DNA from: Daucus carota subsp. sativus
Lineage: Eukaryota; Streptophyta; Magnoliopsida; Apiales; Apiaceae
Length of the DNA: 64,000 nt
Assembly (NCBI RefSeq): GCF_001625215.2
Contig: NC_030385.2
Coordinates: 33,629,598 to 33,693,597, forward strand
Reading direction: 5' to 3'
The first letter of the stretch is position 1. Each line of letters begins with the position of its first letter. Below are positions 45,375 through 59,029 of the stretch, piece after piece. Both the position numbers and the translations under genes were made by a program. The notes beneath the pieces are model-generated. The model was not told the DNA's origin. It did no database searches and saw only the letters and a list, made by a program, of their open reading frames with translations.

Positions 45375-46580
45375 TAAGCTCCAATGGTATTGGCTATATT
45401 GGTTGGATATAATTTAAAAGTAGTATGTTATTAATATTTTAAATAGTTAAAATAGAGTATGTGAGTTCAATATGGTAATAAATGATGTATAATCTTCCCA
45501 CAGATTTCTTACAAACATCTAGAGGTTCGACAAATATAGTCATCCAGGGGAGGTTGTCTATTATCATAGACAAGGGTTAAGTGTGGTTGGAATGTGATTT
45601 TTTTTGTAGAGGTTGGTTATATTTTTCATTTTTAGTATGTCAACTAAGATTTTAACTAAGGGCTAATCATGGTTGGAGATGCTCAAAGACATTGTGTTTA
45701 AATGATATTGACTATATTGGTTGGCTATAATTTAAAAACAGTATGTTATTAATATTTTAGATTGTTATAAATAGAATATATCAGTTCAATATGGCAATAA
45801 ATGATGTGTAATCTTTCTACAGATTTTCTTATAGACTTGTAGAAGTTCGACAAATATAGTTATCAATAGGAGGTTGGTTATAAGAGCATCTCCAATGAAG
45901 ATTTGTAAAATTGTTAGCTATAATCATTAGCTATCCTCGTAATGTAATTTTTTTGCTAACAGTGAAGACATGTGTTCCAAGAGAGTTATGTATAATTGAA
46001 AATTAGGTAAAATTATGCGTAAAAGGTACATTGATTCAACAAATATAACTCATCAAATATGTTTTTCTACATTTTTTTGCTAATGGAATGGTTTGGAGTG
46101 TTTCAAATTTACATATGCCAAGTGGATGATATAGCTAACATGTTTATAACCGTACCCTTGGAGATACTCTGATTATAGATAAGGAGGGCGTGGTTGAAGT
46201 GTCATATTTTCATCAAATTATCTATGTTTTTTTTTTTGGCATGCCAACTCACTTTTTAGCTAAAGATTTTTCATGGTTGGAGTTGTTCTTAGGGCATCTT
46301 CAATGGGGTTAGCTAAATGGACATGTAAGACATTATGTAAAATTTGCTGAACCTGTAAGACATTATGTAAAATTTGCTGAACCTGTAAGACATTGTGCTT
46401 CAATAGTATTGGCTATAATTTAAAAATCGTATATTAATAATAATAAATTGTTAAAATACTATATATCACTTTAATATGATAATAAATGTTGTGTAAATTA
46501 CTTACATATTTGTAGAGATTCGACAAATATAATCATATGTGAGAGGTTGACTAAAATTATAGATAAGGAGTAGGATGCTT
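45375..46580. mobile_element. Cluster of degenerate copies of the same MITE family
   Basis: Includes an inverted copy (about 45375-45690, ending GGTTGGAGATGCTC), another inverted partial copy after 45690, a separate GAGCATCTCCAATG to CCTTGGAGATACTC element (about 45890-46172) and a right-hand copy from 46290. In the last copy a 30 bp GACATTATG..GAACCTGTAA unit is tandemly duplicated (46337-46396). Confidence 0.6.
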
Positions 46581-47432
46581 CTCAATCCAAATATATCAAC
46601 AGAAGCATAAGACAACTTTTAGAGGGAAAATAAGCCAATTTCCAGTTACCCGAACAAGCCCGTAGTATAAGGAACAAGTTCTTTCTTTAAAAAACATGTA
46701 AAATATCAAAAATAATCAGATGCGAAAAGAACGACAGTCAAATTCAATTATTTTATTGAATTATTGGATGTGAGAAGAATGATTGTCAAATTTATTTATT
46801 TTCTTGAGTAAAATCTGAAGTTAAGAATAAATTAAGTGGTTTGATTACTTAATATCAGATTCATCGAATATGAGAAAAACCAGTGAACAAATTTATATGC
46901 AACTCCCGTTCATGATATAAAATAGAAAAATACATTAACTAAAGTGTATCACTTTTTAATGATCATATATTCAAACGGTATCATTCCTTATTTCCTTTTT
47001 ACATCAACAGTATTCAACACTAACATCATTATGTACAGGCGACTAGAACTAGATTACATGTATGATCAGGCAATCAGATACAGTAGATACTCCTGTACTA
47101 AATCGACCGTTATAATTTCAAATCCAATCCCCCCAAGACTTTATTACAAACTGGTCCCCACTTCAGACTAAAATAACAAGCGACCGTTTGAATATAAAAT
47201 ACAAGTACACACAACCGTCAGATTAAACTCAATCTACGGCTATTATTATTCGACCGTTATATATACCCTGCCCAGCCTTAACTCACTTCTGCTACTCTCA
47301 TCCTCAACTTAACATTTATTCAAATCACATCTCTCTCTCTCTCTCTCAAATCTCTCTCTGAATTCTCTCCCAAACAAAATTTGTATAGATTCATAGATTT
47401 ATACTCACACACACACACACATATATGTAACG
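46581..47432. other. CSLD gene promoter and 5' UTR
   Basis: AT-rich upstream region, then a CT-microsatellite leader (about 47331-47370) and CACACA run just before the ATG. A TATATATACC stretch near 47262 is a plausible TATA box. Confidence 0.45.
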
Positions 47433-50400
47433 ATGGTTTTAATGGCATATGAGGATCCACAGTCATCATCTCCAGTGACAATTACAGTGTCTTCTTCAGG
47501 TGGCTTTCGGAACATTGGCTTATCGAGTCCGACACGAAGGCACTCGGTATCGAATAACCCCAATTCTCCGCTGAGTGGAATTGAATTAAGCGGAGGAAAC
47601 AGGAGGTCTTCAGGTGGTGGTAATGGGAGGTTTTTGTCAATGTCTAAAGAAAGTGCAGATGAATTTGTGGGCTACACAGTTCACATTCCATCGACTCCTG
47701 ATAACCGGATGTTTCCGGAACATTCTGGAACTGAAAGCCCTCCGGAAGATGATGAAAACAGAAACCCTAATGAGAATTACCTGAGGGATACTGTTTATAC
47801 TGGTGGATTCAATTCAGAGACTAAAGCTCATCATGTGATGTCTAAGTGGGGGGAAGAGCCTGAAATTGCGGTGAAATCGAAGAAATTGTGTGGAATGGAT
47901 GGTTGTGATGAGAAATTGGTTGATGGGGGTTTGAGGAGTTATCAGTGTGAATGTGGGTTTAAGATTTGTAAGGATTGTTACTTGGACTGTATTGGGAATG
48001 GTAATGGTGATGGAGGGTTCTGTCCGGGTTGTAAAGAGCCTTATAAGGATGATAATAGCGATTACGAAAGAGATGAGGAAGCTAAGGATCAGCCTAATTC
48101 ACTTCCCAGAAGTAGAGGGGTTAAGTATGGGAAGAACTTTTCTTTGGTTCAATCATTTAAGGCGCACCCGAATCAAGATTTTGATCATACTAGATGGTTG
48201 TTTGAGACTAATGGTACTTATGGCTTTGGGAATGCGGTTTGGCCTAGAGAAGGGTATGAATTTGGAAGAGGGATTGATGAGCATGAAAATCATCCTCCTA
48301 AGTTTAATCAGTCAAGAAATAGGCCTTTGACTAGAAAGGTTGGGATTTCTGCTGCAATTATCAGTCCATATAGGTAAGAGCTGAACTCAGCTTTGTATTG
48401 CTTGTTATTCGGTATTCTTTATGTCTTATGTTTGATTGTTAATGACTAGCTATTCGGAAGAGTGATTCGTCCTCTGATTTTTGTTACATTCTTATGAATG
48501 TAACTTATGTTTGATGATTAGCTTTGTGGTTGAGCTGTTTATGAGATAAAATTCTATTCTGGGCTAATATGCATTTAATTATCTGTTCTTTTGTTATGAA
48601 CTTGTAGTACTAGTTACCATGTTACCATAGTTATATATTGATGGATGCTTATTACTTCAGTCTGTTCTGCAAGTACTGTTTATGCTTGCTGTTATAGTTT
48701 AAAATTTTGAGTATAATTTGAACTATAGTTCTTAAATTATTACTTAAAATTTCATTTTTTTTGTAGATTGATTATTGTTATGCGACTTGCTGCACTGGTT
48801 TGCTTTCTGATGTGGAGGATTTCTCATCCTAATCACGACGCCATGTGGTTATGGGTGATGTCTGTTGTTTGTGAAGTTTGGTTTGCTCTGTCTTGGATAC
48901 TTGATCAGCTACCAAAGATCTGCCCTGTAAATAGAGTGACTGATCTTTCTGTTTTGAAAGACAGATATGATTCCTCTGACTTGAATAACCTTACCAAAGG
49001 TTTATCTGATCTTCCCGGAATAGATATATTTGTTTCAACAGCTGATCATGAAAAAGAACCGCCTCTTGTGACTGCTAACACAATTCTTTCAATCCTTGCT
49101 GTTGATTATCCGGTTGAGAAATTGGCGTGTTACCTATCAGATGATGGAGGTTCTTTAGTAACATTTGAAGCTATTGCGGAAGCTGCAAGCTTTGCTAGTA
49201 TATGGGTTCCATTCTGTAGAAAACACAAGATAGAGCCAAGAAATCCCGAGGCATACTTTTCACAGAAACGTGATCCACTCAAGAACAAAGTGAGGGTTGA
49301 TTTTGTCAGAGAAAGGAGGCGAGTAAAACGAGAATATGATGAGTTTAAGGTAAGGATAAATGCATTGCCGGAGTCCATAAGGAGAAGGTCAGATGCCTGT
49401 AATGCACATGCTGAGATGAAAGCAAAGAAGGAGCAGATGAATAAAGGGGGGAATTCTTCTGACTTGATTGAGGTTTCAAAAGCTACTTATATGTCTGATG
49501 GGAAACAATGGCATGGAACTTGGACGTCAGCAGAGAAGGGCCATTCGAGGGGGGATCATGAGGGTATAATCCAGGTAAGATCTCTATTGTAAATATGCAG
49601 TGCATTCACTATGAAACTCATGTTATTTTGCCAAGGTTTTTTTTTTTTTTTTGGAATTATAGTTGCTAAATTTCTTGTTTTACTATCAGATGATGTTAGT
49701 TCCGCCAAAGGCTGAAGCTGTTTATGGGACCGGGAATGATGCTGAGGATCTAATAGACTCAACTGATGTTGATACAAGATTGCCAATGTTGGTTTATGTC
49801 TCACGTGAGAAGCGGCCTACATTTGAACACAACAAGAAAGCTGGAGCCATGAATGCTCTAGTTCGCGCAAGTGCAATCATGTCTAATGGTGCATTTATTC
49901 TTAATCTGGATTGTGATCATTACGTTTATAATTCAATGGCTCTGAGGGAAGGAATGTGTTTTATGCTTGATAGAGGCGGTGACAAGATCTGTTATGTACA
50001 ATTCCCACAAAGGTTCGAGGGGATTGATCCAAATGACCGCTATGCAAACCATAACACAGTGTTCTTCGATGTGAACATGAGAGCCCTTGATGGGTTACAA
50101 GGTCCAATGTATGTTGGAACAGGCTGCATTTTCAGAAGAATTGCTCTTTACGGTTTCAGTCCTCCAAGAGCCACAAACCACATTGGATGGTTTGGTAGGA
50201 GAAAGATCAAGTTTTGTTTGAGAAAGAAGAAGGAGCCAAAGAGTGAAGCAGAAGATGAAATGATTATACCTATCATGGAAGACGAGGATGCTGGTGATGA
50301 AGTTTCCAGGTCTTTGATTCCTGAACGGTTTGGTGATTCAACTTACTTGATGGACTCTATAGGTGTTGCTGAATTTGGAGGAAGATTGCTTCATAATTTT

Positions 50401-51462
50401 AGAGGTAAAGGTAGCCAAGGCAGGTCAGCTGGATCTCTTGCAGTGCAACGTGAGCCTGTAGACCCTGCAGCAATCAAGGAGGCTATACGGGTTATAACAT
50501 GCTTCTACGAGGATAAAACTGAATGGGGCAAAAGGGTAGGATGGATTTATGGTTCGATAACAGAAGATGTTGTGACAGGATATAGGATGCACAACAGAGG
50601 ATGGAGATCAGTCTACTGTGTCACAAAACGAGACGCCTTCAGAGGTACAGCTCCTATTAATCTAACAGACAGACTCATCCAAGTCCTCAGGTGGGCTACT
50701 GGCTCTGTTGAGATTTTTTTCTCCAGAAACAATGCCCTTTTCGCAAGCCCCAGAATGAAATTCCTACAGAGGATAGCGTATTTCAATGTGGGAATGTATC
50801 CATTCACTTCACTCTTCCTCATTGTATACTGTGTCTTGCCTGCCATTTCACTCTTCACTGGAAAGTTCATAGTCCAGTCCCTCAATGTGACTTTCCTAAC
50901 TCTTCTATTGGCGATTACCCTAACTTTGTGCATGCTAGCAATCCTTGAAATCAGGTGGTCAGGAATCACTCTCCATGACTGGTGGCGAAATGAGCAGTTC
51001 TGGTTGATTGGTGGAACCAGTGCTCATCCAGCAGCCGTGATTCATGGTCTACTAAAAGTCATAGCTGGTGTTGACATCTCCTTTACATTGACATCAAAAC
51101 CTGCCGCTCCAGATGAAGGTGAAGACGAGTTTGCAGAGCTACACGAGTTCAGATTTACAGTCCTGATGATTCCACCAGTGACCATCATACTACTGAACAT
51201 CGTTGCCATTGCAGTGGGGGTGTTTAGAACAATGTACAGCCCTTTCCCAGAGTGGAGCAAGCTTCTTGGAGGCGTTTTCTTTAGCTTTTGGGTCCTGTCA
51301 CATCTCTATCCATTCGCCAAGGGGTTGATGGGAAGGAAGGGGAAGATTCCAACCATAGTTTATCTTTGGTCTATGTTGATCTCCATCGTCGTCTCCTTGC
51401 TCTGCGTTTACATAAACCCTCCCTCGGGCACTCAGAGCTACATGAATCTTAAGTTCCCTTGA
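47433..51462 (+). CDS. CSLD5: Cellulose synthase-like protein D, CSLD5-like
   Basis: Three exons, 47433-48373, 48767-49574 and 49690-51462; 3,522 nt, 1,173 residues (CSLD5 is about 1,180). CSLDs are family-2 glycosyltransferases of the Golgi or plasma membrane that make beta-1,4-glucan or mannan and act at cell plates and tip-growing walls. Residues 1-150 are the Ser/Pro-rich CSLD N-terminus with PSPVTITV-like [12 protein letters not shown]; a Cys-rich RING-like zinc finger lies at about 153-200 ([21 protein letters not shown]). Two membrane spans follow SAAIISPYR at about 315-360. Catalytic motifs: DDGG (439-440), DCD (657-659), TED (874-876), QVLRW (914-918). Six C-terminal spans and the end [16 protein letters not shown] complete it. 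The N- and C-termini favour CSLD5 over CSLD2/3. Confidence 0.95.
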
Positions 51463-54400
51463 GAAGTGTTTGCAATTCTTTTACTATTGGTAGGCAAGTC
51501 ATATAGCTTGAAGTTCCTTTACTTCTCAATTACTATTCTTTGTGCTCTTTTCACAGAGTGCTATAAGCTTGCACCTCCTCCCAGGCTTTGTTGTAATAGA
51601 TAATTTTACTCTTGTATCCTACATTTTCATTCAAATTGAATTGTAACTGTTCAGGATCTTCCTCATTTTAGTAGTTTTCTTCTTGTTGTTGAAGATACAT
51701 TTTAGCAGTTTAAACAAGTTCCTTTATTCACAACTGCAACTGTGTCCTCCCAGTAGATAAATGTTATTTCTATTTTGCAAAACCTGTAAACACATTATAA
51801 TTGACTCTCTCTGTACCACTCACAATGTTGATAATTTGCAAACCTTATGATTGACTTTCTCTATGCCACTAACAATGTTGATAATTTCCCCATATTCAGT
51901 GGACATTGTGAAGCCAAGTTTGAACCCTACCTTATGCTTCTAGCCAAAGGCATATATCAACATGTTAATTTTTCTCAGGAAGATGAGAAAAATTCAACTA
52001 TACAAGTTAATTTTTCATTATAACATGTTGACTTTACACACAAAAACAAGTGTGAGCCATCACTATGACACACATGAATTACAGAAGCAATGTATGGATG
52101 ATGAAGAGTAGTAGGTATGGTAATATATTTTCTTAATTAGAAGTAAGAATAATAAATTAAGGTGCAGAAAGATGGGTGATGGAGAGTATGAAAGGTGCTG
52201 TATGTGTCTTAATCTCTACTCAGAAGAACAAAAGATGTAAAAGGCAGTGTGCTGTTTCTAAGCTGTAAAGGAATTTCAAGGCCCCTCCTCTCTTCTTTAT
52301 TTTGGTGTTACATGTGCATTGTGGTACCCTTCTTCTTCTCTTGTCCTCGGTTTCTCCTAGAGGACAATGACAGCTCGCGTAAAAGCAGTAAGGTTTTTCC
52401 CATATGCCATCATATGGAATGTTTTGCTTTTGCGTATATTAACTTCCTATCAGTGTTGTAAAAAACGTGAAACGAGAGCAGGATACAGGGTGTGTATCAT
52501 TAATCCATTTCATATCATTAAATGATAATCCTAACATCACAATCTCTTTTTCATAACTAAACGCATTCGAACCTCAATATCGATATCTGATAATCGGAGA
52601 AAATTTTCTGTATTTCGATTCATGTCAAAATACTGCTGATAAAAAATTCACTGGTCCAGAATTAGAAAGATGAATTAGTAAAGGTCCAAATGGAACTTCA
52701 ACGAATCAACATGGATGACAGAATGGAGCTCTTTTGGTGTCCGTGGGACAAGCTTATATTCTCATGAAATCATAGGCAGGTCTCACAAAAGATTTTCTAG
52801 CATCGTGGAATATATTATTATGCTTTAGTTTCTTTGGTTCCTATACATTTTTCTTCTCCATTATTTCTGTCCTTCAATAATGGAAAACCACCCTGCAACC
52901 CACATGAAATACCTACTCTTCTCTTTATCTCTACCTACATGAACATATATTATACATATACACGCAAGAGTAATCCAAAAGAAATACATGTAGGTTCATA
53001 TGATTAGTACTATAATCAAAAAACAAAGTTGTGGGTCACAGTACTATATTATCAATCAGCGTTAAGTAAATGGCAAACCAAACCTCACTCAGGATGAGTT
53101 GGCTTGCAGCTAAACTTATTGTCAGTTGCCAAGTCTTCATCACTCTTTTTCACATGAACAAATAATTGAGAACATTTAAATAACTTCATAATCTAGTTCA
53201 ATTTAAAGATATAAAGTGATGAAGGCCAGCCAACCAAAAATCCACAGGCAGGGCAGCAGAACGGCCATAGAAGCAATCTAATTCATAAAGTTCACTCTAG
53301 TTTCTTTATAATTATAATACAACAAAAAACAAAGAAGATAATCAAACTGTAAAACAATATATAGATTAGGTGACGGACTGGACGGTGGTGCCACAATTAA
53401 AAACATATTGGAAGAAAATGTACACGCCACAGAGTGATGCCAATACAAAAAGAATCAGTTCCCCGCTCTCCTTTTTCTTTGCTTACTTTCTAGTTTCTTC
53501 TATACAACATCTGGGCCCTTAGTTTTTCTTTAACGCAATTTTATTAGTTATTATATCTGTAAACACGATATGAAGATCGGGGGTTGTGAAATGAAATTTA
53601 CTATTCATTAGGTCACAGATTTAAACCAACGAAAAATTATCTGGCCATCTGCATAATAAAAACCTTCATATCTCTCAATGCCGTGCACCATTTAAATTTG
53701 AGACCAACACTTGCTACCTGCATTCCTGCATATAAGTTTCTTCTTTTGCTAATAATAGAAATAAAAGCATTCCGTCACTTAAAATTGAACCCATTTCATA
53801 ACATTATCATCCATTCATCTTATTCTCGTGCTCATCCTTTATGCTAGTACTTATCTTTTTTCCATCTAACTCTTGTCTTTCATATTCCTTCGGTCCTTCC
53901 CCATAATTGTCTATCTATTAATCAACCTGACTCCATATATATTACATATGAACACACAAAAACAAGACCTCCGACAAAAATCTAATTATCATCAACAACC
54001 CTCCCCAAATTGGTTCCTCTACTTCAGCTTTTTTTTAATGTTATGACATCTGTGCCAAATAAAATTTTCTAATGAATAAACCATTATTTGGTATACAAGG
54101 GAGATGACCAAAAAGTAACAATAAGGAGCAAAACAAATACAACTTCCAAACCACATATATTAAAATCTTATTTTCATTTTTTTGTTAGAAAATTGCAGTG
54201 CAACAAGGTTATAAAATTCTAACTTTGGCTTTATCTAACCAGAATAAAAGACAATGAACTATAGTATATAGTTTATTACCCTTGCCTTTGCCTTTTTCCT
54301 ACCTGCCACTCTACTCTTAGTATCTTACAAGCAGGTTTAAGGTCTTCTCCATAATGAAAAATCAACAGTTCAAGTCATGGAATAAAGTTTTACGATTAAC

Positions 54401-54816
54401 TGCTGCCTTAAATACAGAAGTGTAAAATAGGCTGTCCCTTTGTTTTAATCTATCTATGTAACAAAGCTAATTTTCATATCGAAGACAAAAGAAATCACTA
54501 TCCATATGTACACCATCAATACTAAACAACATCAGTATCCAATTAGTTGTCCACCAAGACCAGCAATTCAATTAGTTTATGATATATTCCATCTTTCAAT
54601 TATAACAACAATCAGAAGCCAAAACTAAATGAAACATCATCTTTCTTTCCTATTTATTTCCAGAGCTAGTAAAATAGAATACAGAGCCTGAAAACTGGTA
54701 TTTAATTAACTAATATCCCAAAAAACAAGAAAAGTATACAGAACAGTAAACATGACAAAAACAAAATAAATTGTGAGCTAACAAAAAAAACATTTACCAG
54801 CATTTTACTTCACATA
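51463..54816. other. Long intergenic region between convergent CSLD and GATL genes
   Basis: Both genes end here. I see two near copies of TGATTGACT(C/T)TCTCT..CCACT.ACAATGTTGATAATTT (51800-51850 and 51848-51890) and much AT-rich sequence, but no gene, tRNA or clear mobile element. Confidence 0.45.
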
Positions 54817-55899
54817 TCACGTTGAGTATCCATACAAATCATATGGGGCCCATAAAGAATCCAACGGACATGCCCGCTTTGAATCAAGTCGGATCCATGG
54901 CTTACCCGACCCACTCCAATGCAACAAGCTCACTGGTCCCGGATGAAGATCCCGGCAACTCCCCTTGACATTATCACCTCCCAACCCATGCTGATTCCAC
55001 CGATGCTCAATTGGTGCCACACGGCCACCAAACACTAATAAATAAGGTGGTAAGGACCCAAGTTCATAAATCCGTTCACTCTTCTGGATCTCCATCCACT
55101 TCTCAATCCGTTTCGTGTACCCGACCCGTCTCCACTTAACCAAATCAATCACCATCACACCTGTGTTAAAGTAACAAGGACTCCGGCCAGAAAACGTGCG
55201 AGAATAACGTTTATTCTGCCAGAATTTTGCAGTAAAATAGTTTGTAAAGTTGGCATGACAATACTCCGGGGCACCAATTGTCTTAGTTCCCAAACTAGTT
55301 ATCCAAAGCTTCGAAACATCATCGACGAGTACAAGATCAGAATCCAAATATATAATGCGGCTAACACACCGTGGTAACAAATCAGCGAGGTAATTCCTGG
55401 CGTAGTTCAATGGTTGTTCTAATGCTGATCGTACCGACGACGAAATAAGGGTCCGAACTAGATCCGGATTAAAAAAGTACAACTTAAAATTCAACTTAGG
55501 GAATGTAGACGAAACTAGGGTTTCCAAATTCGATTCGGAGACTAGAAAGTGAAAAAAGATGTTCTCAGGACATACCGAGTGCTGTAAAATCGAGTGAACG
55601 GCTGCGATTGAGCCACGTAGATACTCGACATCGAGCGTAATCGCTATATGTATCAAGGATTCATCACAGACGCTGAATCTCTTGGATTTGGACCGGCATT
55701 TATCAGAATTAACGAAAACGGATGCTTTTTTGAAGGGCAATCTGGTAATTTTGTTACCGGCGGTGGCAATTTGGCCTGAAAACTGAAGATTCGACGATCG
55801 AATAGCTTCCGCCGGAGGAAACGATTGGAGAGACGGAGACAACACAATCATAATCATCGCGGCGGAGAAGAAGCCGGAGAATTTCATAATCCAGAGCAT
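54817..55899 (-). CDS. Galacturonosyltransferase-like protein (GATL, GT8 family)
   Basis: Single exon, 360 residues, on the minus strand; intronless structure is typical of GATL genes. Members such as PARVUS/GATL1 are Golgi/ER-located type II or secreted proteins needed for xylan or pectin synthesis. A hydrophobic N-terminus (about residues 5-27) serves as signal or anchor. GT8 motifs are intact: [14 protein letters not shown] (84-97), the metal-binding DSD in [14 protein letters not shown] (186-188), [22 protein letters not shown] (241-252), [12 protein letters not shown] (281-292), [12 protein letters not shown] and the C-terminal [11 protein letters not shown] (325-335). A second ATG four codons in (55887) is also possible. 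The sequence looks nearest GATL3/4, but the subtype is not certain. Confidence 0.94.
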   Translation of the reverse strand: MLWIMKFSGFFSAAMIMIVLSPSLQSFPPAEAIRSSNLQFSGQIATAGNKITRLPFKKASVFVNSDKCRSKSKRFSVCDESLIHIAITLDVEYLRGSIAAVHSILQHSVCPENIFFHFLVSESNLETLVSSTFPKLNFKLYFFNPDLVRTLISSSVRSALEQPLNYARNYLADLLPRCVSRIIYLDSDLVLVDDVSKLWITSLGTKTIGAPEYCHANFTNYFTAKFWQNKRYSRTFSGRSPCYFNTGVMVIDLVKWRRVGYTKRIEKWMEIQKSERIYELGSLPPYLLVFGGRVAPIEHRWNQHGLGGDNVKGSCRDLHPGPVSLLHWSGSGKPWIRLDSKRACPLDSLWAPYDLYGYST

Positions 55900-58074
55900 A
55901 ATTCTATAAGGCCTCTTCTTCTCCCTCGAATCCTTCCTCTATTATAGATACAGAGAGATTCTATATATAATGAAAGCTAGGGTTCCGCCAGAGCCAAGTG
56001 AAAGAGGCGGTGGTTCAGACACTCATTTACGGCTAGGGTTGGCGCTGCGACGGCGGTGGCGCGTCGCAGTGAGTGGAGATTGGAATTGTGCGTTTGGGGA
56101 TTTCAGCATTGGAAAATAGACACATGCATTGTAAGTATAGTTGTGGTTTTTATTCCCCCCATGATAATAGAAAAGCAATAGTGTATTTTAAATTGGTGTA
56201 TCGTGTATGTGTGTGTACAGGTTTGTTTTAGTTGAGAGAGAGAGAGGGGAAGGGGAGAGAGAGAGAGAGAGAGAGCGCGAGAGAGGGATGTATAGTGTAT
56301 AAAGTTTAGAAAGTGTAGATGTTGTGTATTTGTACGTGTGGGAGAATATGGGGTGTCTTATCGTTTGGATTTAAAGTTATTTAAATTTACGAAACTCCAG
56401 GAAACAAGAATATGTCAGATTTAGTTGCTGTCAGATAAAATTAAGGGTTAATTACATTAACATCATTCAAGTTTATATGGAAACTCTTATATTTGCTCTA
56501 AAAAATTTAAAATTATGGTTTAATCACCAAGGTTTAACTGATTATATTTTTGAACTTATAAATCTTTTTCATGTAGTAAAGGTCTAAAGGGCTCTCACTT
56601 GCACTTTCGTAAGTATTTTGAATTGTATTTTATTTTAATAATTATCAGCTAATATGTATATTTCTAACTGAAAAATCTTAATATCGATTCATGTTTCACA
56701 TCACTCGGAAAAATAAGGCATAAATCATTCTTGAAAAATATTAGTGAGGTGGCGGAAACAACATGTTACATGTTTTGTCAAAGAATTTTGAACACATAAC
56801 ATATTCGATATTTTGTATGATAACTGGAGATTTGAATCTAAATCATGCATGCACGAGTAATGAAACGTAGAGCCTCAATTAAGAGAAAAACACCCACAAT
56901 CTACTAGATTATCCTTCCTGTCTATGTAAGCTCTTTGGGTAGATCAAATTATTATTCTTAGAGCAACTTTTATTTGGTAAGCCGTGATCCTTTTATTCGA
57001 TGTCATCAAATGGGAACACCTAATAAAGTGTCTTCAAAGATCAAGAGCTACGATATGTCCACTCTTATTGTGGGTGATAGGAGGAAGTGGAACGTACCAT
57101 TCAATTTTTTTTTTCCGGGAGGTATGAAGAAAGCTGAAGGTCTTTGGCAAGCAGGCTCGTCTTAAACTTTCCAGGGCCCATATGTTATATAAAAAAATTG
57201 GGCTCATAATATAATATCAAAAAAATTAATTTCTCTTTCTTATAATAATAATAATTTTTTCATACAGGGACAACTTGATGATTTTAATAAAAATATAGAG
57301 ATGATGTATTTTTCATAAAGAAGGTGTAAATTTAGAAGATGAAAGTTTTAATATGAACCGGGTTTTTAATTCTTGCTCATGTATTGTACATCTATAAATG
57401 GGCTCGATATATTTGGAGGTTCTAAAAATTATGAAGCCCTGTTCAATTGAGTTATTTGCACTCCTTAATAGCCGACCCTATTGGCAAGTTTCGTTCACGG
57501 GAGTCTAGACGTAAGATCATGCTAAAGGTTATAATCAATGGACAACATATGAATATTCATGTGCTATCAATAAATCATTATACATCTTTCAATTTTAACA
57601 ATCATAAATATCATTTTCCTGCTTATGAATTATCGTAAAACATTGTGTCATGTATAAAAGTAATTGTTCATACTTTTGATTACAATGATTATATTGTAAA
57701 ATATATTACGATGATTATATTGTAGAATATAATCTGCAGGTTGTCGGATATTTAAAAATATTAACAAAAATATTAAAATTAAAATAACTAAATTATATTT
57801 TATTTAATTTTGGACTCCAATACTCTTATGTTTCGTAAATCCGTGGAACTTGGACCTGAATTTGTGTTAAGAAAATGTTATATACCCCAAAAGTGTTTCC
57901 GATTTTTTTTATAATATATGATTAGTTTTAGTGACACCGATGAATTGGATTGTCGTTGAACAACAGTCCTCGATAATAATGATCATGTATATAAATTATC
58001 TAATTAAAATTAATTATATATTTATATAGTTATTTGAAAAAAAATTGATAACAAAATTTTAGTAATACGTAATA

Positions 58075-58325
58075 CTCCCTCTGTCCCATTTAATTCTATA
58101 CGTTTCTTTTTAACTGTTCGACACGCATTTCAATGCTCTTATAAAATATAGTTCCGTAACTTATTTTTGAGATTTTCTTTTTCTGTATAAAAATATAACA
58201 TCCAAACTTTAATTCAGAAAAGAAAAATTTTAAAAATAGATTGCACAACTACACTTTGCAGAAGCATTAAAGTCCGTGCCGCGTCCCCGTCCCCCAATGC
58301 ATACTACTCAGGGGGACGGAGGGAG
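58075..58325. mobile_element. Stowaway-type MITE
   Basis: 251 bp with TA duplication (58073-58074, 58326-58327). Termini CTCCCTCTGTCCC and, in complement, CTCCCTCCGTCCCCC. The interior differs from the two related copies elsewhere in the window. Confidence 0.8.
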
Positions 58326-58726
58326 TATTCTTTATGTTAACATCTTGAGGAAGTTTGTTGCTTTGCGTATTAACCGGGATTCGAAAATCAATGAGAAGTT
58401 TGGTGGAATTTGACGAGCCGGACCAGAGAGCTTCTCTAACTAAACCGGGAAAAGATTAAAAGTGCGGGGTAAGCGGTAAAAGGTAGGAGTACTCCTTTTT
58501 CTCATAATATTTTTTCTGTTTACTTTTATCAAGTTTGTCGTTTTGATCGTTAATATCTTTAATTTCGTATTAATATTAAATATAAAAATTTCAATGTATT
58601 ATAATACTCGTGAATACGAATCCAACAAGATCATTCAAAATTATATTTATATTTGGCCTGATAGATTAGACGGAAATTAGTAATTTGTCTAATGTTATGA
58701 ACAGTTCCGACGTATCAAACAGAAGA

Positions 58727-58777
58727 AGTAAAAAGGGATTTTTTTTTTATTTTTTTTGCCAGTAGTAAAAAGGGATT
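58727..58777. repeat. Short T-rich insertion with 14 bp flanking duplication (scar B)
   Basis: AGTAAAAAGGGATT at 58727-58740 and 58764-58777 flank a 23-base insert of T-rich sequence ending GCCAGT. It lies about 290 bp upstream of the HGSNAT-like start. Confidence 0.7.
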
Positions 58778-58789
58778 TATCTTCTGTCG

Positions 58790-58892
58790 TCCCAGGTCCT
58801 GGGTTCGACCCTGGCTCATCTCGAGAATATCTTAGAACAGATACTCATTTGTAAGGTTATAAGCCATATTTGTAAAAAAAAAAAAAAAAAAA
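58790..58892 (+). mobile_element. Possible SINE remnant with poly-A tail
   Basis: GGTTCGACCC at 58802-58811 matches a polymerase III B box as found in tRNA-derived SINEs, and the segment ends in about 20 A. No A box was found at the expected distance, so it is at best 5'-truncated. Confidence 0.3.
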
Positions 58893-59029
58893 ACAGTGGA
58901 GGTTGAAGTAACTAGTAAGCAAGTGACATGTAGTAAGTAGTTAGCTGACAAAACTAGAAAACGGAATTTCGAAAAGGAAATCAAATTAAATCCACCGTTC
59001 CGATAAAAAAATAGTGTGGACTGAAGGTG

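Larger units (their letters stand above)
55900..59029. other. Intergenic region between divergent GATL and HGSNAT-like genes
   Basis: Contains the GATL promoter/leader (including a GA array at about 56236-56286), a Stowaway-type MITE (58075-58325), a T-rich insertion scar (58727-58777) and a possible SINE tail with 20 A (58790-58892). No further gene recognised. Confidence 0.5.

Noticed and set aside
47947-48330. 127-codon open frame
   Set aside because: Shifted-frame shadow of CSLD exon 1.
58790-58830. tRNA gene suggested by GGTTCGACCC
   Set aside because: No cloverleaf, no acceptor stem and no A box; only a B-box-like arm.
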